From Diadophis punctatus similis (taxonomy: Eukaryota; Chordata; Lepidosauria; Squamata; Dipsadidae), in the NCBI GenBank assembly GCA_023053685.1, contig JALIGW010000001.1, forward strand, positions 157,499,547 to 157,563,546: a stretch of DNA of 64,000 nucleotides, given 5' to 3'. Shown one piece after another: positions 11,291 to 23,390 of this stretch. The notes beneath the pieces are model-generated. The model worked only from the letters and a program-made list of their open reading frames with translations. It searched no databases and was not told the DNA's origin. Positions within the stretch are counted from its first letter, which is position 1. The number at the start of each line of letters is the position of its first letter. A program made the position numbers and the translations under genes.

Positions 11291-12066
11291 GTATGAGATA
11301 GCTTGCAGCAAATGTTAGTTATTGATTAGCATCACATTCACACTGCTTATTGACTTTCTTTTCAAAAGTCATATATGAAAAAGAAGCTTACGGAAGGTGA
11401 AACTCTCATATTTCAGAACTGTGTTTATTCTAGAGAATGTTCTAAGCCATTGAATAACTCATGAGTCCTCTTATAGGTTGCATGATTTGGGTTGTAACTC
11501 TGTTCTGATTCTGTCTTTCTGAAAAGCACTTACGCTAAGGCCACTTTGATATTCTTCATAAATGACTTGGCACTGAAAATCATACTTTTTTTCTGGGAGA
11601 ATGAGTTACAATGGATACATAAGCTAGGGTAAAATATGCTTAGTGATTTTCTATTGAAATGAACAAGTTAGTGCCATATCTAGGCACACCTTAATATTTT
11701 GCAATCTTTTTTAAAAAAAACACTACAGTTCAATTCCCAAGAGTTTTCTAATATATCGGGAAAAATCTACACAAACAGTATGCTTTCAGAATAGCTTTAG
11801 GAGCACACTTTGAAATGAGCTTACATGCTGTATTAAGCTATGGTTTGCTTAACTGAGATAACAAAGCAGAACTGGCTGGGTTTGCACAAACCATTATAGC
11901 TTATCATAATATGTGATTCCCTTTTGGAGTTTCTGACTGGACATCTGCTCTTATATGTCTGAACTCCTGAAATTCGTTTTACTTTCTGCTTTGCAAGGTA
12001 GATATCCACCCTGGCAGATTTATGACCAGATGTTCAATTAAATATCCAAGCACACATTCACTGGTC

Positions 12067-12068
<2 letters not shown>
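11291..12068. other. No recognised feature
   Basis: AT-rich, no repeat signature or credible ORF seen. Confidence 0.5.

Positions 12069-12139
<71 letters not shown>
12069..12139. repeat. (GT)n microsatellite, about 35 units
   Basis: Uninterrupted GT dinucleotides over 71 bp. The poly-His/Thr minus-strand ORF across it is a repeat artefact. Confidence 0.98.
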
Positions 12140-12142
<3 letters not shown>

Positions 12143-12498
12143 GGATGGGGTTCCACTTTTGAAAATGGAGATGTAGACCTGCAATGCAAACATGGGCAGA
12201 GTGTTTGCAAACCTCAAACACTTAATTAAAACAACTTCTGTTCTCAGGGGGGTTTATAGCAAAAGATTAATCAAACTGCACTTGGAGGCTTCTGAAGGAA
12301 GTACAAGGGCAATTATCGTGTAAAAATATGGTAATTATTAAGGATCTAAACCATATGGATCTAGAATTGTCAGGGAAACAGATAGAAAATCTGATCAAAT
12401 TCTGGTCCACTGTGACAAATCATTTTTGAGAGACGTTTTAAGAATTATGGTTGTGGAGAAACACAAAGATTATTAAAGAAAATCAGGTACTTATTTAT
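12140..12498. other. No recognised feature
   Basis: AT-rich unique-looking DNA between the GT repeat and the nested MITE pair. Confidence 0.5.
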
Positions 12499-13380
12499 TA
12501 CAGGTAATCCTCAATTTACGACCGCAGTTAGGAATTTCTGTCCCTAAGCAATACAGATAGTCCTCGAGTTACAAATGTAATGGAGCCTGCCTATTCCATT
12601 CGATACATGAGAATTCATAGGAGTGAATCTCATACAATGAACGTGATCACTCCCTCCTTTCACCCATGCGTTCACTAATCGAATGTGTTGCTCGTAATGT
12701 GCATGTGAGTAATCTTGGTGTGGGGGAAGGCCATGGGGTGCCTAGTGATGGAACAGGCCACCTGCTTCAGACCACGCAAGGCCTCCCCTGACCCACAGAT
12801 ACCTCATTCTCCCTCCCCTGGGGTCTCCACAATTGCTCCCCCCACATCCTGCTGAAGCGGGTCACTTACCTGATGAAGATCTTTCTCCTCTCCAGCCTGT
12901 TTCTTTGTCTTCTCCTTCCTTTTTCATCGCCGAAGCCTTCCTCAAGCAGTTCGGCAGTGAGAAAGAAGGCTCGGAAGGAAACTTGTTTGCAAACACTATG
13001 AGGCGCTTGTTGCATAACTTCAAACGTTCGCTAAGGAAACGCTCATAACCCAGGGATTACCTGTACAATTATTAATCCGATGGTATGCCTTTTTTTTGCT
13101 GCAGCTTTTAAATCACATGATCATTAAGCAAATCTGGCTTTCCCAGTGACTACTTGTCAAACACCAGCTGGGATGGCCACAAACGACGATGACATAATCC
13201 CAGGATGCAGCAACCATCATAAATACATGCTAGCTGCCAAGCCCCCAAATTTTGTCCACGTGATTGTGGGGATGCTGCAACAGTCACGAGTGTGAAAAAC
13301 GGTCGTAAGTCCTTTTTTCTGTGCCATCGCAACTTCAAATGGTCATTAAATAAATGGTCATAAGTCAAGAACTGCCTGTA
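12499..13380 (+). mobile_element. MITE with terminal inverted repeats, split by a second MITE
   Basis: The left end starts TACAGGTAATCCTCAATTTACGAC and the right end finishes GTCAAGAACTGCCTGTA, which are inverted copies. Its right part (13066-13380) matches the family copy at 32831-33231, including the shared block around GGGGATGCTGCAACAGTCA. The left part stops at about 12551, where another element is inserted. Confidence 0.75.
12552..13065. mobile_element. Inner MITE nested in the one at 12499-13380
   Basis: Begins TACAGATAGTCCTCGAGTTAC and ends ATAACCCAGGGATTACCTGTA, inverted ends related to those of its host element. The interior differs from the host. I could not settle the target duplication; CAA occurs on both sides. 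Confidence 0.6.
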
Positions 13381-13736
13381 GGGCTAGTGTTAACTCAGCT
13401 CTAATCTAGAGCAAAGGGAGTCTTTTTTGGTGATAAGCTATAAACTGCCTTTAAGATTTGTTGTGGATATGACTGGTTGCAAAGCCAAGATAGCTATTCT
13501 ACAGCAGGATTTTCAATTTGTGTTTTTTGATCAGGCTCCACGAGCTTCAGAAACAAACAAAAGAAAAAATTCATTCAAAGACAGCCAGAAGCATCCATGG
13601 TGATTTTTCTAATGTGTAATGGCAAGGGAAGGGTTTGTTAGCTGGCATTCAGCAGCTCCACCCCATCCAAGGGGATGTTTGTGTTTAGGCCAACTCCTTC
13701 CATGTGCCTGAGATGCATTCTACTGCAAGGGGTGAA
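13381..13736. other. No recognised feature
   Basis: No ORF or repeat signature stands out. Confidence 0.5.
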
Positions 13737-13950
13737 GAAAAATAAATATCATAACAGTGTTGGAAGGGACCTTGGAGGTCTTCCAGTCCAACCCCCTACT
13801 CAAGCAGGAAACCCTATACCATTTCAGGCAAATGGTTGTCCAATTTCTTCTTTGAAACCTCCAGTGGTGGAGTACCCACATCTTCTGATGGCAAGCTTAT
13901 TGCCACTGATTAAATGTCCAGCTCTGTTTCTCTCTGGTTTACTCTGGAGT
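13737..13950 (-). mobile_element. CR1 LINE 3' end, 5'-truncated
   Basis: The plus strand reads GTTGGAAGGGACCTTGGAGG, then the 'tcaagcaggaaaccc' block and the 'cctccagtggtggag' block. This is the antisense of the CR1 3' untranslated region and ORF2 tail typical of snakes. The element's 3' end is at the low coordinate. Confidence 0.85.
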
Positions 13951-14294
13951 TCTTGAAGTAATTTTTTTTGAGAAGGGGTTTCAGATTTCTATTATACTAA
14001 CAGAACCCCCTCCCCCGCTTTAGACCTATAAAGCAAGGTAAGTGTAAACATTACATTCAATTTAAAAGAAAACATTTTATGTCATCTTTTCCCTCAATTT
14101 TAGGCAAATATAGGTGATAAGTAATGATAGGGTTCTGGCATTTAAAAAATAGAGATTATGTAACTTAATATACAATTTTGGTAAAAGCTTCCTTTAAAAA
14201 AAAAGTTTCCCAAATTTTTGTTTGCTTTTGTGATATCCCTTAAATTCCATCACAGGCTAGGTGGGATGAAAACAAACCAAGAGATAAACTAAAG

Positions 14295-14538
14295 AGCCGA
14301 GGTGGTGCAGCGGTTAGAGGCAGGTAATGCAGGCCACATTAGCTGACACTGATCCGCAGGTCAGCGGTTCAAATCTCACCGGCTCAAGGTTGACTCAGCC
14401 TTCCATCCTTCCGAGGTTGGTAAAATGAGGACCCAGATTGTTGGGGGCAATATAAATATACATTGCTTACTGGTGTAAACCGCTTAGAGAGTGCTTGCAC
14501 TGTGAGGCGGTATATAAATCTCACAAATAAATAAATAA
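14295..14538 (+). mobile_element. Squamate tRNA-derived SINE with perfect target duplication
   Basis: The head GAGCCGAGGTGGTGCAGCGG includes a degenerate polymerase III A box, and GGTTCAAATCTC near 14365 fits the B box. The body has the 'GGTTGACTCAGCCTTCC' block, and the 3' part has ACCGCTTAGAGAG and GGCGGTATATAAAT, then an AAAT tail. Flanking copies of ATAAACTAAAG at 14284-14294 and 14539-14549 are a perfect 11-bp duplication. Confidence 0.92.
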
Positions 14539-14676
14539 ATAAACTAAAGTTCCCTTTAAAACTTGGACAATTGGTTGAGCTCTTCCTGGAAAGCTATGAA
14601 AAATACCCCCGATTGGGCTGGGCATATGGGGATAACATTTTTGCGTTGTGATTGTTTAGCAAATGTTCCTATAGAT

Positions 14677-14975
14677 CAGACATGGGCATTGTATAGCCTG
14701 TGGGCCACATCTTACCTGTGGGAGTCCCACTCCATCCTGTGGCATTGGTGGTGGGGAGGAAGGACATTGGCAGCACCGGGACATGGCATCAGAAATAGCA
14801 GGTGGGGCATTGGTGTAATGTCGGCAGAGGGGGCTGAGTGGTGTCATTAGAGGATGAGATATCAGTGCAGTATCAGACGTTGGAGGCAAGGTGGTGGCAG
14901 TGCTGGGGGCAAGGCTCTCCACAACAATCCCAGTTTCTCATGTGCCCCTTGGGAAAATTAATTGCCCACCATGTG
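14677..14975. mobile_element. hAT-like MITE
   Basis: Degenerate inverted ends, CAGACATGGGCATTGTATAGC and TTAATTGCCCACCATGTG, belong to the 'CAGGGGTGGGCAA' type. Flanks CTATAGAT (14669-14676) and CTATTGAT (14976-14983) are an 8-bp duplication with one mismatch, as in hAT elements. ORFs at 14563-14850 and 14656-14922 cross it and are not genes. Confidence 0.65.
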
Positions 14976-14983
14976 CTATTGAT

Positions 14984-15434
14984 GTAGATCAATATGAAGT
15001 GCCTAATAATACAGATGGGTATTAAAATACATTGGCAACAATGAAGCCTTGCAAAACATGATGTGAAGCTGCTCTAGTGTACAATATGTCTAATGGCTAT
15101 GTATTAGCTGAGCTAACACACCAAAACAAGGTGACAAAAATATTTTATCAAATGCTTTTGAGTATAGGAACTGAAAAATTCTGGAGTTCTTCTCAAGGGG
15201 CACAAGGAATGGACAGACAAAATGATCTCTCCTTATTGCCACTGTATTTGTGACCATTCCAGGTTTTTTTTTCCACTTATCCATCAATTGGACTTTTGAG
15301 GGGTTGTTTTCTTTTTGTTTCTTCTGACTTTTCTCAAGCAGAGAGGGAGAAAATCCCTTCTAGTGTTCAACACTGAAGAATCCTACTCTCTGAAAGCCTA
15401 GAGATATGCACAGATGAGGACTCCCAACATAGAA
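14984..15434. other. No recognised feature
   Basis: No repeat signature or credible ORF. Confidence 0.5.
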
Positions 15435-15504
15435 ATACCCTGTTTCCCCCAAAATAAGACAAAAAAATATAAGACAGGGTCTTATTTTTGGGGAAACACG
15501 GTAT
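15435..15504. mobile_element. Short hairpin MITE
   Basis: ATACCCTGTTTCCCCCAAAA at the left and TTTTTGGGGAAACACGGTAT at the right are inverted copies about 25 bp long with a short spacer. This is a common squamate hairpin repeat. Confidence 0.7.
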
Positions 15505-17277
15505 CTTCTTTTTTTTCAGTTTTAAAAGAAAATATATATCTGTTTTCATATAGATTTGAATTAATGTTGACAATGGAGATCAAATAAATAGCTGAGTTTC
15601 CCTCATGTTGGGCTTGGTTCCTTCTAAGTATACAGACATATTGTTTTCTAGGCAACAATACAGACATAGTTAGCCATTATTTCTTTTTGGAATGTATTCT
15701 GATCTTCTAGTCTAACCTATAGCCCTGGGATTCCCTGGTGGATCTTCCGTCCAACTTGCTTAGTATTTTCGAGGTCAGGTAAGTCAGCTGAGTAAGGTCA
15801 TGTGCAGTGACAGTGAATACATATGGATATGCTCATGTGGTTTTCTTGGCACATGAATTGGTTTACCACTGCATTCTTTTTGGGATGCTTTTTTTCCAAC
15901 TTCTTTGTTTAGTCTACAAGCCTGAGTTTTCCTGAAAATCTCCCACCCAAATTTAAGCCAGGTCTGGTCTTCCTTAGCTTGTTCAGGATTTGCAAAAGTT
16001 GCTTGATGTTTCTGCTGGCTATGACTGTTGACAATGAAGCACCTTCTTTTCAGAGCCTATGCTCATGTTTTTCTGGTTCTGATAAAAAGAAACCATGCCT
16101 TAGATGACCTGCAGAAAGAAAAGAACCAACAAATACTTCAAATATAACAATAGAATTTTTTGGTACTGGCAAGTCTAGATATCTTTACATCAGATAAATA
16201 AAATTGTATCATTACAACTCTTCTCTAATGTTTTCTGTTAAATGTTTGGTCTTTGTGCCAGCAATAAAAATCTAAACTATTTCTGATTAGTTGAAACAAC
16301 TTTGGAAGTGAGTATGTATATATAGCATACATTTCGAAGTAGAGTCGTTTTACTTCTGTTCCCCAAACTTGTTTGTTTATTTATTACTTAAACTATATTT
16401 AGCTCCTAGTTCTACTTAAAAAAATGACTCAATATATTTTCAAACTTATGGAGCACAGATTTTGGGAAAATATTTAGTTTAGGAAATGCATTTTGCTAAA
16501 CTAATAACACACTGAATATCGGGCAAAAGACCAAATCATACACATTTACTTTGCAGTAATTATTTTTCCCAAGGTCAGTAGAAACTCTATGTCTATTACT
16601 GTTATGAATCTGATCCGGTTGTGCCTTGCTGGGCATAGGATTCATAAGGAAGTAAGTGTACACCTAACAGTACACTCAAGAAATAAGTTATGCCTATCTC
16701 ATGACCCGTCAAAAACACACCCATGAAAATTTGCTCATGATGGCATCCAAGTTCAGCAGCTGGCTTATGCAGCTGTTAAAGTTGCCCATATGGATGTTGA
16801 TGTCAACTCTTATTCTGGATTAATTCCTAAAAGAGAAAGTGAAATGCTCCATATGATACATGAGACAAATACTGACCAAGTGGTCAGTTTTGTAATACTC
16901 TGGCACCACCAGGTTTCACAGGGACATCCAGGGATCACTGTGTTAGTCCCGTGGTAAAAGTACATTACTAATGGCATCTCTGTTAGAAGTTTATACAAAT
17001 TGGCATAGATAATGCAGGGGGAAAAAGAGCAAAGATGGAAAGGAAAGGAAGGAAGAAGACTTCCTTAATTACAGCCAATGCTTTTAATGAATAATTTCAC
17101 TTAGGCTCGGATATCATTTCAACAAAACAATTATTGAACTTTTAAGACCAGAGAATAAAATAATAATTTTAATAAATAATAATAAGTTTTAAAGCTCTTG
17201 GAAATATTCTGTTTGAATCTGATATTATGGCTGCCTTATTAAGTCATTCCCTTAGCTTCTAGTTTGCATTTAGAGTC
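15505..17277. other. No recognised feature
   Basis: AT-rich noncoding DNA. No repeat family or ORF with similarity recognised. Confidence 0.5.
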
Positions 17278-17405
17278 CAGGGGTGGCCAAACTATGGTTC
17301 TTTGAGGACCTGTGGACTTCAACTCCCATGCATGCATGGCTAGCTCAGGAATTCTGGGAGTTGAAGTCCACAGGTCCTCAAAGAACCATAGTTTGGCCAC
17401 CCCTG
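17278..17405. mobile_element. Palindromic hAT-like MITE
   Basis: CAGGGGTGGCCAAACTATGG at 17278 and its exact inverse ending at 17405 bound arms of about 55 bp, including ACTTCAACTCCCA. The centre holds CATGCATGCATGG and a short unpaired spacer. A clear 8-bp duplication is not visible; the flanks TTAGAGTC and TTAGACAC are offset by three bases. Confidence 0.85.
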
Positions 17406-19494
17406 ATTTTAGACACTATTCAAAATTATTGTTGTAAATAATTTTTACACGGTTTGTTTCTGTGTCTTAAAACCATATCCTCCCTTAAAAACTGAATGAT
17501 TAAATGATGCAAAATTTAGATGCAAAAAAATCTATATGCAACAATAAGAATTTTAATGGAAGTAGAAAATAAAAATCCCACCAAATATTATTCTTAAAGA
17601 TACTATTATAAGATGTTTTACTGGCATATATTTCAGTATTGATCAATTCATTCTGTTAAAAACTGGTGTGTCCATATTTAGTGACAAAGTTGTAAAGTTG
17701 AAATTGGGGGGGGGGGTTAAATAAAATGAAACAGATTTTAAAAGCTGAATTTCATTTCAAACCAGCTATGTTTAAATTAAATATTACTGAGCCTTGCATT
17801 CTCACAAATAATTCTGAATTAGCTTGACATGTGAAAACTGCTACAAGAATATATACTTTGGAAAGGTATTCATAGCTCCTTATACAGCAGTAGCTAATTA
17901 AGATATGGGAGCATGTTAAATGTCCAAAATAAAAGTAAATCTGATACAGAAATGAATTTATCTGGAAATCATTTTTGGATTATCATTCTATCTAAATTTG
18001 GGTTTCTATTGCTATTGCTAATCATATATTACTTCAATTTTAACAATGATTTGCAGCTTTTAACATGATATAGTACATTTAATTATTTAAATGTGCTCAA
18101 TGAAATATTAGAAATTTTAACCTAGTTGTAGATGCTAGAAAATTCTTTTCTTTTTTTTTCTTTTCTTTGCTATTGTCCTCCTTTTTACAGGTCTTTCCCT
18201 TCCCTTTCCTTCCCCCCCCTCCTCTCCCCTCCCCTCTCCTTTCCTTTCCTTTCCTTCAATTCAGTTTTATTAATGGCCAAAAAGGCCCCAAAGCAAGTTG
18301 TAAATATAATCTAAACTTGGCATTAGACAAAACAGTTTAACAAGTGAAATAGTTAATAAATATTGCATAATACACTTAAAACCCTGCCCTATTGCTTTGT
18401 TATTAAAACCCTTGTTTTTATAGTCATAATTAAAAATCTGCTTGTTTTTGCCACTGTAATTTTAGGATTTTCATCAGCAAGTAAATTGTTCACATACTCG
18501 ATATCTCTCCCTGGTTTGGATTTTAACATAGGCCAGATAAGTTCCTAATAAAAACTCTTATAAAATTAAAAATGCAATAAAATATGATCCACCTTTTCCT
18601 TTTCTTAAAAATACTCTGTAAAATATAATGATAAAGCCCTATATAAACAAAGAGTATAGAGATTCAACATAGAGATTATGGGACTGTTATTTCCTGGACA
18701 GATAGCAGTTTGTGGAGATCAGAAATTTTTTTTCATTCGTTATTTTAATGTAGGGCTTATGCTACAGTTTTAATGGTATTTCCCCCATCAGGAGAGGCAG
18801 GAAAGGGTTTTGCAGGTCCATCCTTCAAACCATCCTGAGATGGCTTTCTCTTTCTTTAAAGAAACAAAATCACAACTGCTTGCTATGTATTTAACATATT
18901 GTGCAGTTTGCCCTAGGATTAAATAGAACACAGAAGTCTATGATAATCCCTCATGCTTATACAGAAAGAAAGAGAGTGAAAGAGAGGGAGAGACTGTATA
19001 AGATGCAAGTGTAAACACTTGTACTGCTGCACAATGCTACAAATTTTATCTAATCAGCTATCATTTTAAGCTCTGGAGAACTCAGTGAACAGAACAATGT
19101 GGTGACAATTTAGTCTTTTCTTTCCTTTCTTTCACTTAATTAAAAAATAAATGAACGAAAGTAAACCTTCAGTTTGGTCTACATTCAGGTCAAGACAGTT
19201 CCTTAATTTACTAGTCATTAAAAAGATATTTTTATATCCAGCCTGTAATATTATACTCTGTGATGATTGTGATAGCTCCCACAGAATTCCAGGCTATGGA
19301 ATAAAGACCGCAAAGCTGAAGAGCAATTATGATACTTTAAATAATTCTACAAAAGTAAAAACCCTTGTTAAATGGTTTATCATCTTTGATTCTGTCACAG
19401 ATCCAGCACAGGAATGTTTCGCCTAGAATGATGTTTTTCTTTCAGACAATATTTGTTTTGACAACTGATGCATTCAAACCCTAGCAGAGGGAGA
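17406..19494. other. AT-rich noncoding DNA with a pyrimidine tract
   Basis: 18140-18265 is a T/C-rich low-complexity tract (CCTTT and CCCTC units). Nothing else is recognised. Confidence 0.5.
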
Positions 19495-19503
19495 AGATAG
19501 ATA

Positions 19504-19552
<49 letters not shown>

Positions 19553-19775
19553 AGGGAGGGAGGGAGGGAGGGAGGGAGGGAGAGGGAGAGGGAGAGGGAG
19601 AGGGAGAGGGAGAGGGAGAAAGACTGTTATGTATATATGTTTATACAGAGACATGTGTATATACATATATGTATACACATGTGTGTATGAACATATATTG
19701 TATGTATATATGCACACATGACATGTACATACATACATATATACATACATACCACATACTTACATATACACACAT
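19495..19775. repeat. Compound microsatellite: GATA, GA, GGGA, GGGAGA, then ATGTAT/ACAT
   Basis: In order the tract shows (GATA)n, (GA)n, (GGGA)n and (GGGAGA)n up to about 19618, then a purine/pyrimidine-alternating ATGTATAT/ACATAC region to about 19775. The low-complexity ORFs on both strands here are artefacts. Confidence 0.95.
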
Positions 19776-19789
19776 TTGTGTGGCAGTGG

Positions 19790-20260
19790 GAAAAACCCAT
19801 GAGTTAAATGTAAGATGTTATGAAATACAAAGAAAAGAGGAGGATTGGGTTTAACTTGTTTTGAAACTTTATTTTGCACCTTGCTGTTCGGTTTGGATGA
19901 AAGAGTGGATGTTACTGAGAAATAGAAGGCTCTTGGACTTAGAAGGATAAGATCTGAGATTTGGGTGACATGGATATTGTGATATGGAGAAGTTAAGGTA
20001 AATATGGATTTTAAAAATGATGTTATACAAGCCATGCTGACAATATGGGACAGACATAAACCCAGGTTGTAGCCAAAAACTGCTTTGTGATTCTTACCAC
20101 AAGAAGAATTTTATAGCTGAGAAATAATCCACAAACACAAATGGCTAACCTATCATAAGATAGGGGAGTGTCAAGAGGAATGCAAAATTAAATCAAGAGA
20201 AGAACTGGTAGCAGAGGTCTTTTGTAATCAAAATTTTCAATTAAAATTATTTTTTTAAAA
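19790..20260 (+). pseudogene. L1 ORF2 C-terminal remnant
   Basis: The plus strand contains the phrase EWMLLRNRRLLDLEG followed by a block like DLRFG.HGY, which matches the post-RT part of vertebrate L1 ORF2 ('lRfgwHgYlwydK'). Stops interrupt it. The same block occurs inverted at 41290-41600, which supports a repeat origin. Confidence 0.7.
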
Positions 20261-22183
20261 AAAGATCAATAAGCTGCAAGACGGGCAACGATACAAAAAG
20301 AAAAAAGAAAGAAAGAAATCACAAGCATGCCCTGAGCTGTTTGGATCCTGAAATGTCTGTGTTTGAAATTAGCCAATCATACCAAATCAGACCAGACCCT
20401 TTCCAGTTTCCTTTGGGATGTCACTAATAAACTGCCTAAGAAGATGTATACAGATCAGCTGACACTATAAAAACGTATAGTGCTTTTGTAAAGATTACAT
20501 GGGACAGATTTTGTTCATATGGAGATGGTAAGAGACAAATAATTTCGCTTCTCAATGTTCACATTAAGAGTGAAAATTAATTATCTTTGATTACTTGGAG
20601 CAGACTTCCTGCTGTCTTGAATGTGTATAAATCCCCTGTCTTCGATAAATTTATGTCAATTCGCTAAAGTTAAGGATTTAGACAAAATTGGTAGTTGAAT
20701 TAAAGATGCTTTACATGCATTTAACTGTATTAAACCTCCTTCCTGTTGTCTTTAGGAAAGAGAAGAAATTAAAGAAAATGAGGAAGAAAAAAAATCTCAT
20801 GGCCCCACAGGCTACATATGGTCCCAGGGCATACCATTTCTTCTCTAAAGATGCTCCATAATACACATCAAAGATGGAATTTTGATGATATATTATAAGG
20901 CCATTTGGAGAGGGTTGGAGCGTGTTTTAGGTGGGGATATTTGCCAACATGTTGGCCTACATGTCCCATTCATTCCCTGCCTGATCCCATTCATTCCCAC
21001 TCTAAATCTCTTCAAAATCCTCCCAGCATGGTCCTCTCTCTTCAGTGACAACATAACAACATCAGCTTCCCATGGACCTCCAGGAGGACATAAATTAGTT
21101 GTGGTGCTGACTTTCCAAATATTTTCCATTTTGCACTAGAATAGCCCAGGGCTCGTAACTTGTTACCTTTTTCCATGGTTTTATAATGAAGAGGCTCAGT
21201 TATCCATCATGATAAACCATCATTTAATAGAATGAGAAGGACCTGCAGTCAAATATTTCTTTCTTCTTCTCCTTTTCTATTTCAGCTATTGCAGGAGATC
21301 TCGAGCTTTCAATTCCATTTTTTTTTTATTAAATACAAAGTGGTGTGGTTATTTTTAAGCTGGATTCAAATATCCCATTAAACTTGAGTTGTTTAATAGT
21401 TGGTGGAATAATTTAGAATGGGCTAGTTTATGTATCACATAAATTCTGGTTTGCAAACCACAGTGGGTGGATTGGCACCAAACACACTAAACTGAAACTA
21501 TTATGATTTAGTTTGATTTGTGAATCAAACTTTAACAGAAATCAGTCAGCTCCTAAACTAAGGTTACAAACAAACCCCATTGTTATTTGAATGGAATGAT
21601 AAATGACAATTCCTAAAGTAAAAGCAAAAGCTTGTGTGGCTCATGATTCATCTTTCTGCACCAAATCAATACATTGAACAATAAGCCATTTTCCAATAAT
21701 GCATTGCACAATTAATTAAGCTAATGCTGTGAAATGTTGGCCTACATGTGGCTAGATCCATAATAAGCCTGAAACATTAACTAGAAGAACTACTTATCTG
21801 CAGAAAAGTAGAAGCATCTTAAAAACAAGATTAGTTTGACTGCTGTGGGTGAAAAATAAAACTACATTAGTCCTCACTCTAGTGACAGTACTACCGGTAG
21901 TGACAGTATAATGTCAGGTTAGGAAAGGGGATAGTTTCAGTGAAAATGTTTCTGTAGAAGCAAGAGGGATCCCTACAGGATTTCTTCCAGCATAATCTTC
22001 CCAGGTCCAAGGAAGGGTTGGACCAAGACTAATTCTTCTGCCTACCATGGCACATTATCTAAAGTAGCTTTGTGCACTTGATTACTCTAGAAAAAAATGG
22101 TTTCACAGACTTTCTTAAAGTGAGAAATGGTGACTGAGCAGCCTGTGATATCTTATGAAAAAAAGCCCTATTGCATGTAGAGC
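20261..22183. other. No recognised feature
   Basis: Short ORFs at 20882-21139 overlap on both strands and have no known domain. No repeat signature recognised. Confidence 0.5.
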
Positions 22184-22461
22184 TTACAACACACTTGCAC
22201 TGCCACTATTCTTACACCTGTCCAGAGTAGGGATGGGGAAGACAAGATGACTGGGAATCTTTTTGCAATAGTGACTCATAGTTTCCATAAGGGCACTATT
22301 CGAAAGAAGCAAATCAAAAGGTGTCCAACACTCCACATGCCACTGATTCTGGACCACTTGTAATTTTTGTATGGTTTTCAAGGGCAGCCCAATGTAGACC
22401 ACACTGTGTTAGTCCAACTGGGAAATGACCAAGGCCTCCTTGTCTAGGAATGGGTGTAACT

Positions 22462-22801
22462 CAGGGGTGGATTCCAACTTATCTCGCTGCCGGTTCGCTT
22501 CCTCCCGTGCCACATGGGCACACACGCATGCGCAGTGCAAGAAACCCTGAAAAATTTTAAAAAAAATTAAAAAGCCAAAAACAAAATGGCGACACATGCG
22601 CAGTGCCAGAAACTCGGCTTCTGCGCATGCGCAGAATAATTTTTTTTAATTCCAAAACTAAAAATTAAATAAAATTAAATAAAAAATAAAAAAGATGGTG
22701 GCGCCCACGGACCAGCACCAACCGATCCGGTTCGGTGACATATCATGACATCACCAGCAGGTCGCTACCAGTTCAGGCGAACCTGTTCAAACCCACCTCT
22801 G
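22462..22801. mobile_element. hAT-like MITE inside the L2-like remnant
   Basis: Ends CAGGGGTGGATTCCAAC and TTCAAACCCACCTCTG. Flanks GTGTAACT (22454-22461) and ATGTAACT (22802-22809) are an 8-bp duplication with one mismatch. The interior carries repeated GCATGCGCAG motifs and an A/T-rich middle. Confidence 0.85.
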
Positions 22802-23074
22802 ATGTAACTGATACACAAGGTGAACCTATGCAAAGTGCCCTGACAACAACTGTCACCTGATTCTCAAGCAGAAGCCACAAGTCCAGGACAACCCACAAAT
22901 TGCTCACTCACTCTATAGAGAAGAAGAATCAAGGATGACATATCACCAAATAATGGGGGCCAAAAACCTAAATCCACTCTGTCCTTCTAAGGTTGAATTG
23001 TAGCCATTTCCTTCCCACTCAGACTCTCACAGCCTCCAGGCACTCAATCAGTACCACAATAATATCACCTGCCC

Positions 23075-23313
23075 GGGGATACAGTGGCTCATGTGATAAG
23101 ACGCTGGGCCTGTGCATTGCTGAGGTCTGCAGCTCGATTCCCATGAGCAAATAAACCAAGTAGGGACAAGAAAAGAGCCTCCCCCGATTGCCTACCGGCA
23201 TTCAGGCATCTCGCAGGTAAAAGATAACACTGCCCCCCAAAAATCCTTTCACAGAGGCAGCCAGCCACCTTGGTGATCCCTGACTAACACGTGCCATATG
23301 CTAAAAAATAATA
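23075..23313 (+). mobile_element. tRNA-derived SINE of a second type
   Basis: The head (about 73 bp) is tRNA-like, with GTGGCTCATGTGATAAGAC as A box and AGCTCGATTCCC as B box. The tail is ATGCTAAAAAATAATA. Flanks ATCACCTGCCC at 23064-23074 and 23314-23324 are a perfect 11-bp duplication. The body lacks the 'GGTTGACTCAGCCTTCC' block of the other SINEs here. Confidence 0.88.
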
Positions 23314-23390
23314 ATCACCTGCCCAACCAGGAGTGGAGATGTTCAACTGAGCATCATCATCAGAGTACCAATGAAAATGCATCTTATGTG

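Larger units (their letters stand above)
22184..23390 (-). pseudogene. L2-like LINE ORF2 remnant, broken by a hAT MITE and a SINE
   Basis: Read on the minus strand: HWYSDDDAQLNIS near 23345-23385 is a decayed copy of the RT catalytic block 'hqYADDTQLyis'. Then LIECLEAVRV follows at about 23017-23050, and GLPLKTIQKLQVVQNQ near 22330-22395 matches the L2-type 'GLPlktl.kLQlvQNaaAR'. A SINE (23075-23313) and a MITE (22462-22801) split the frame. Both have target duplications, so they inserted later. Confidence 0.75.

Noticed and set aside
19481..19750. Low-complexity ORFs over the microsatellite
   Set aside because: Pure repeat translation.
23080..23155. Functional tRNA gene
   Set aside because: A and B boxes are present but the cloverleaf is degraded, and the unit continues into a SINE body with an A-rich tail and target duplication.
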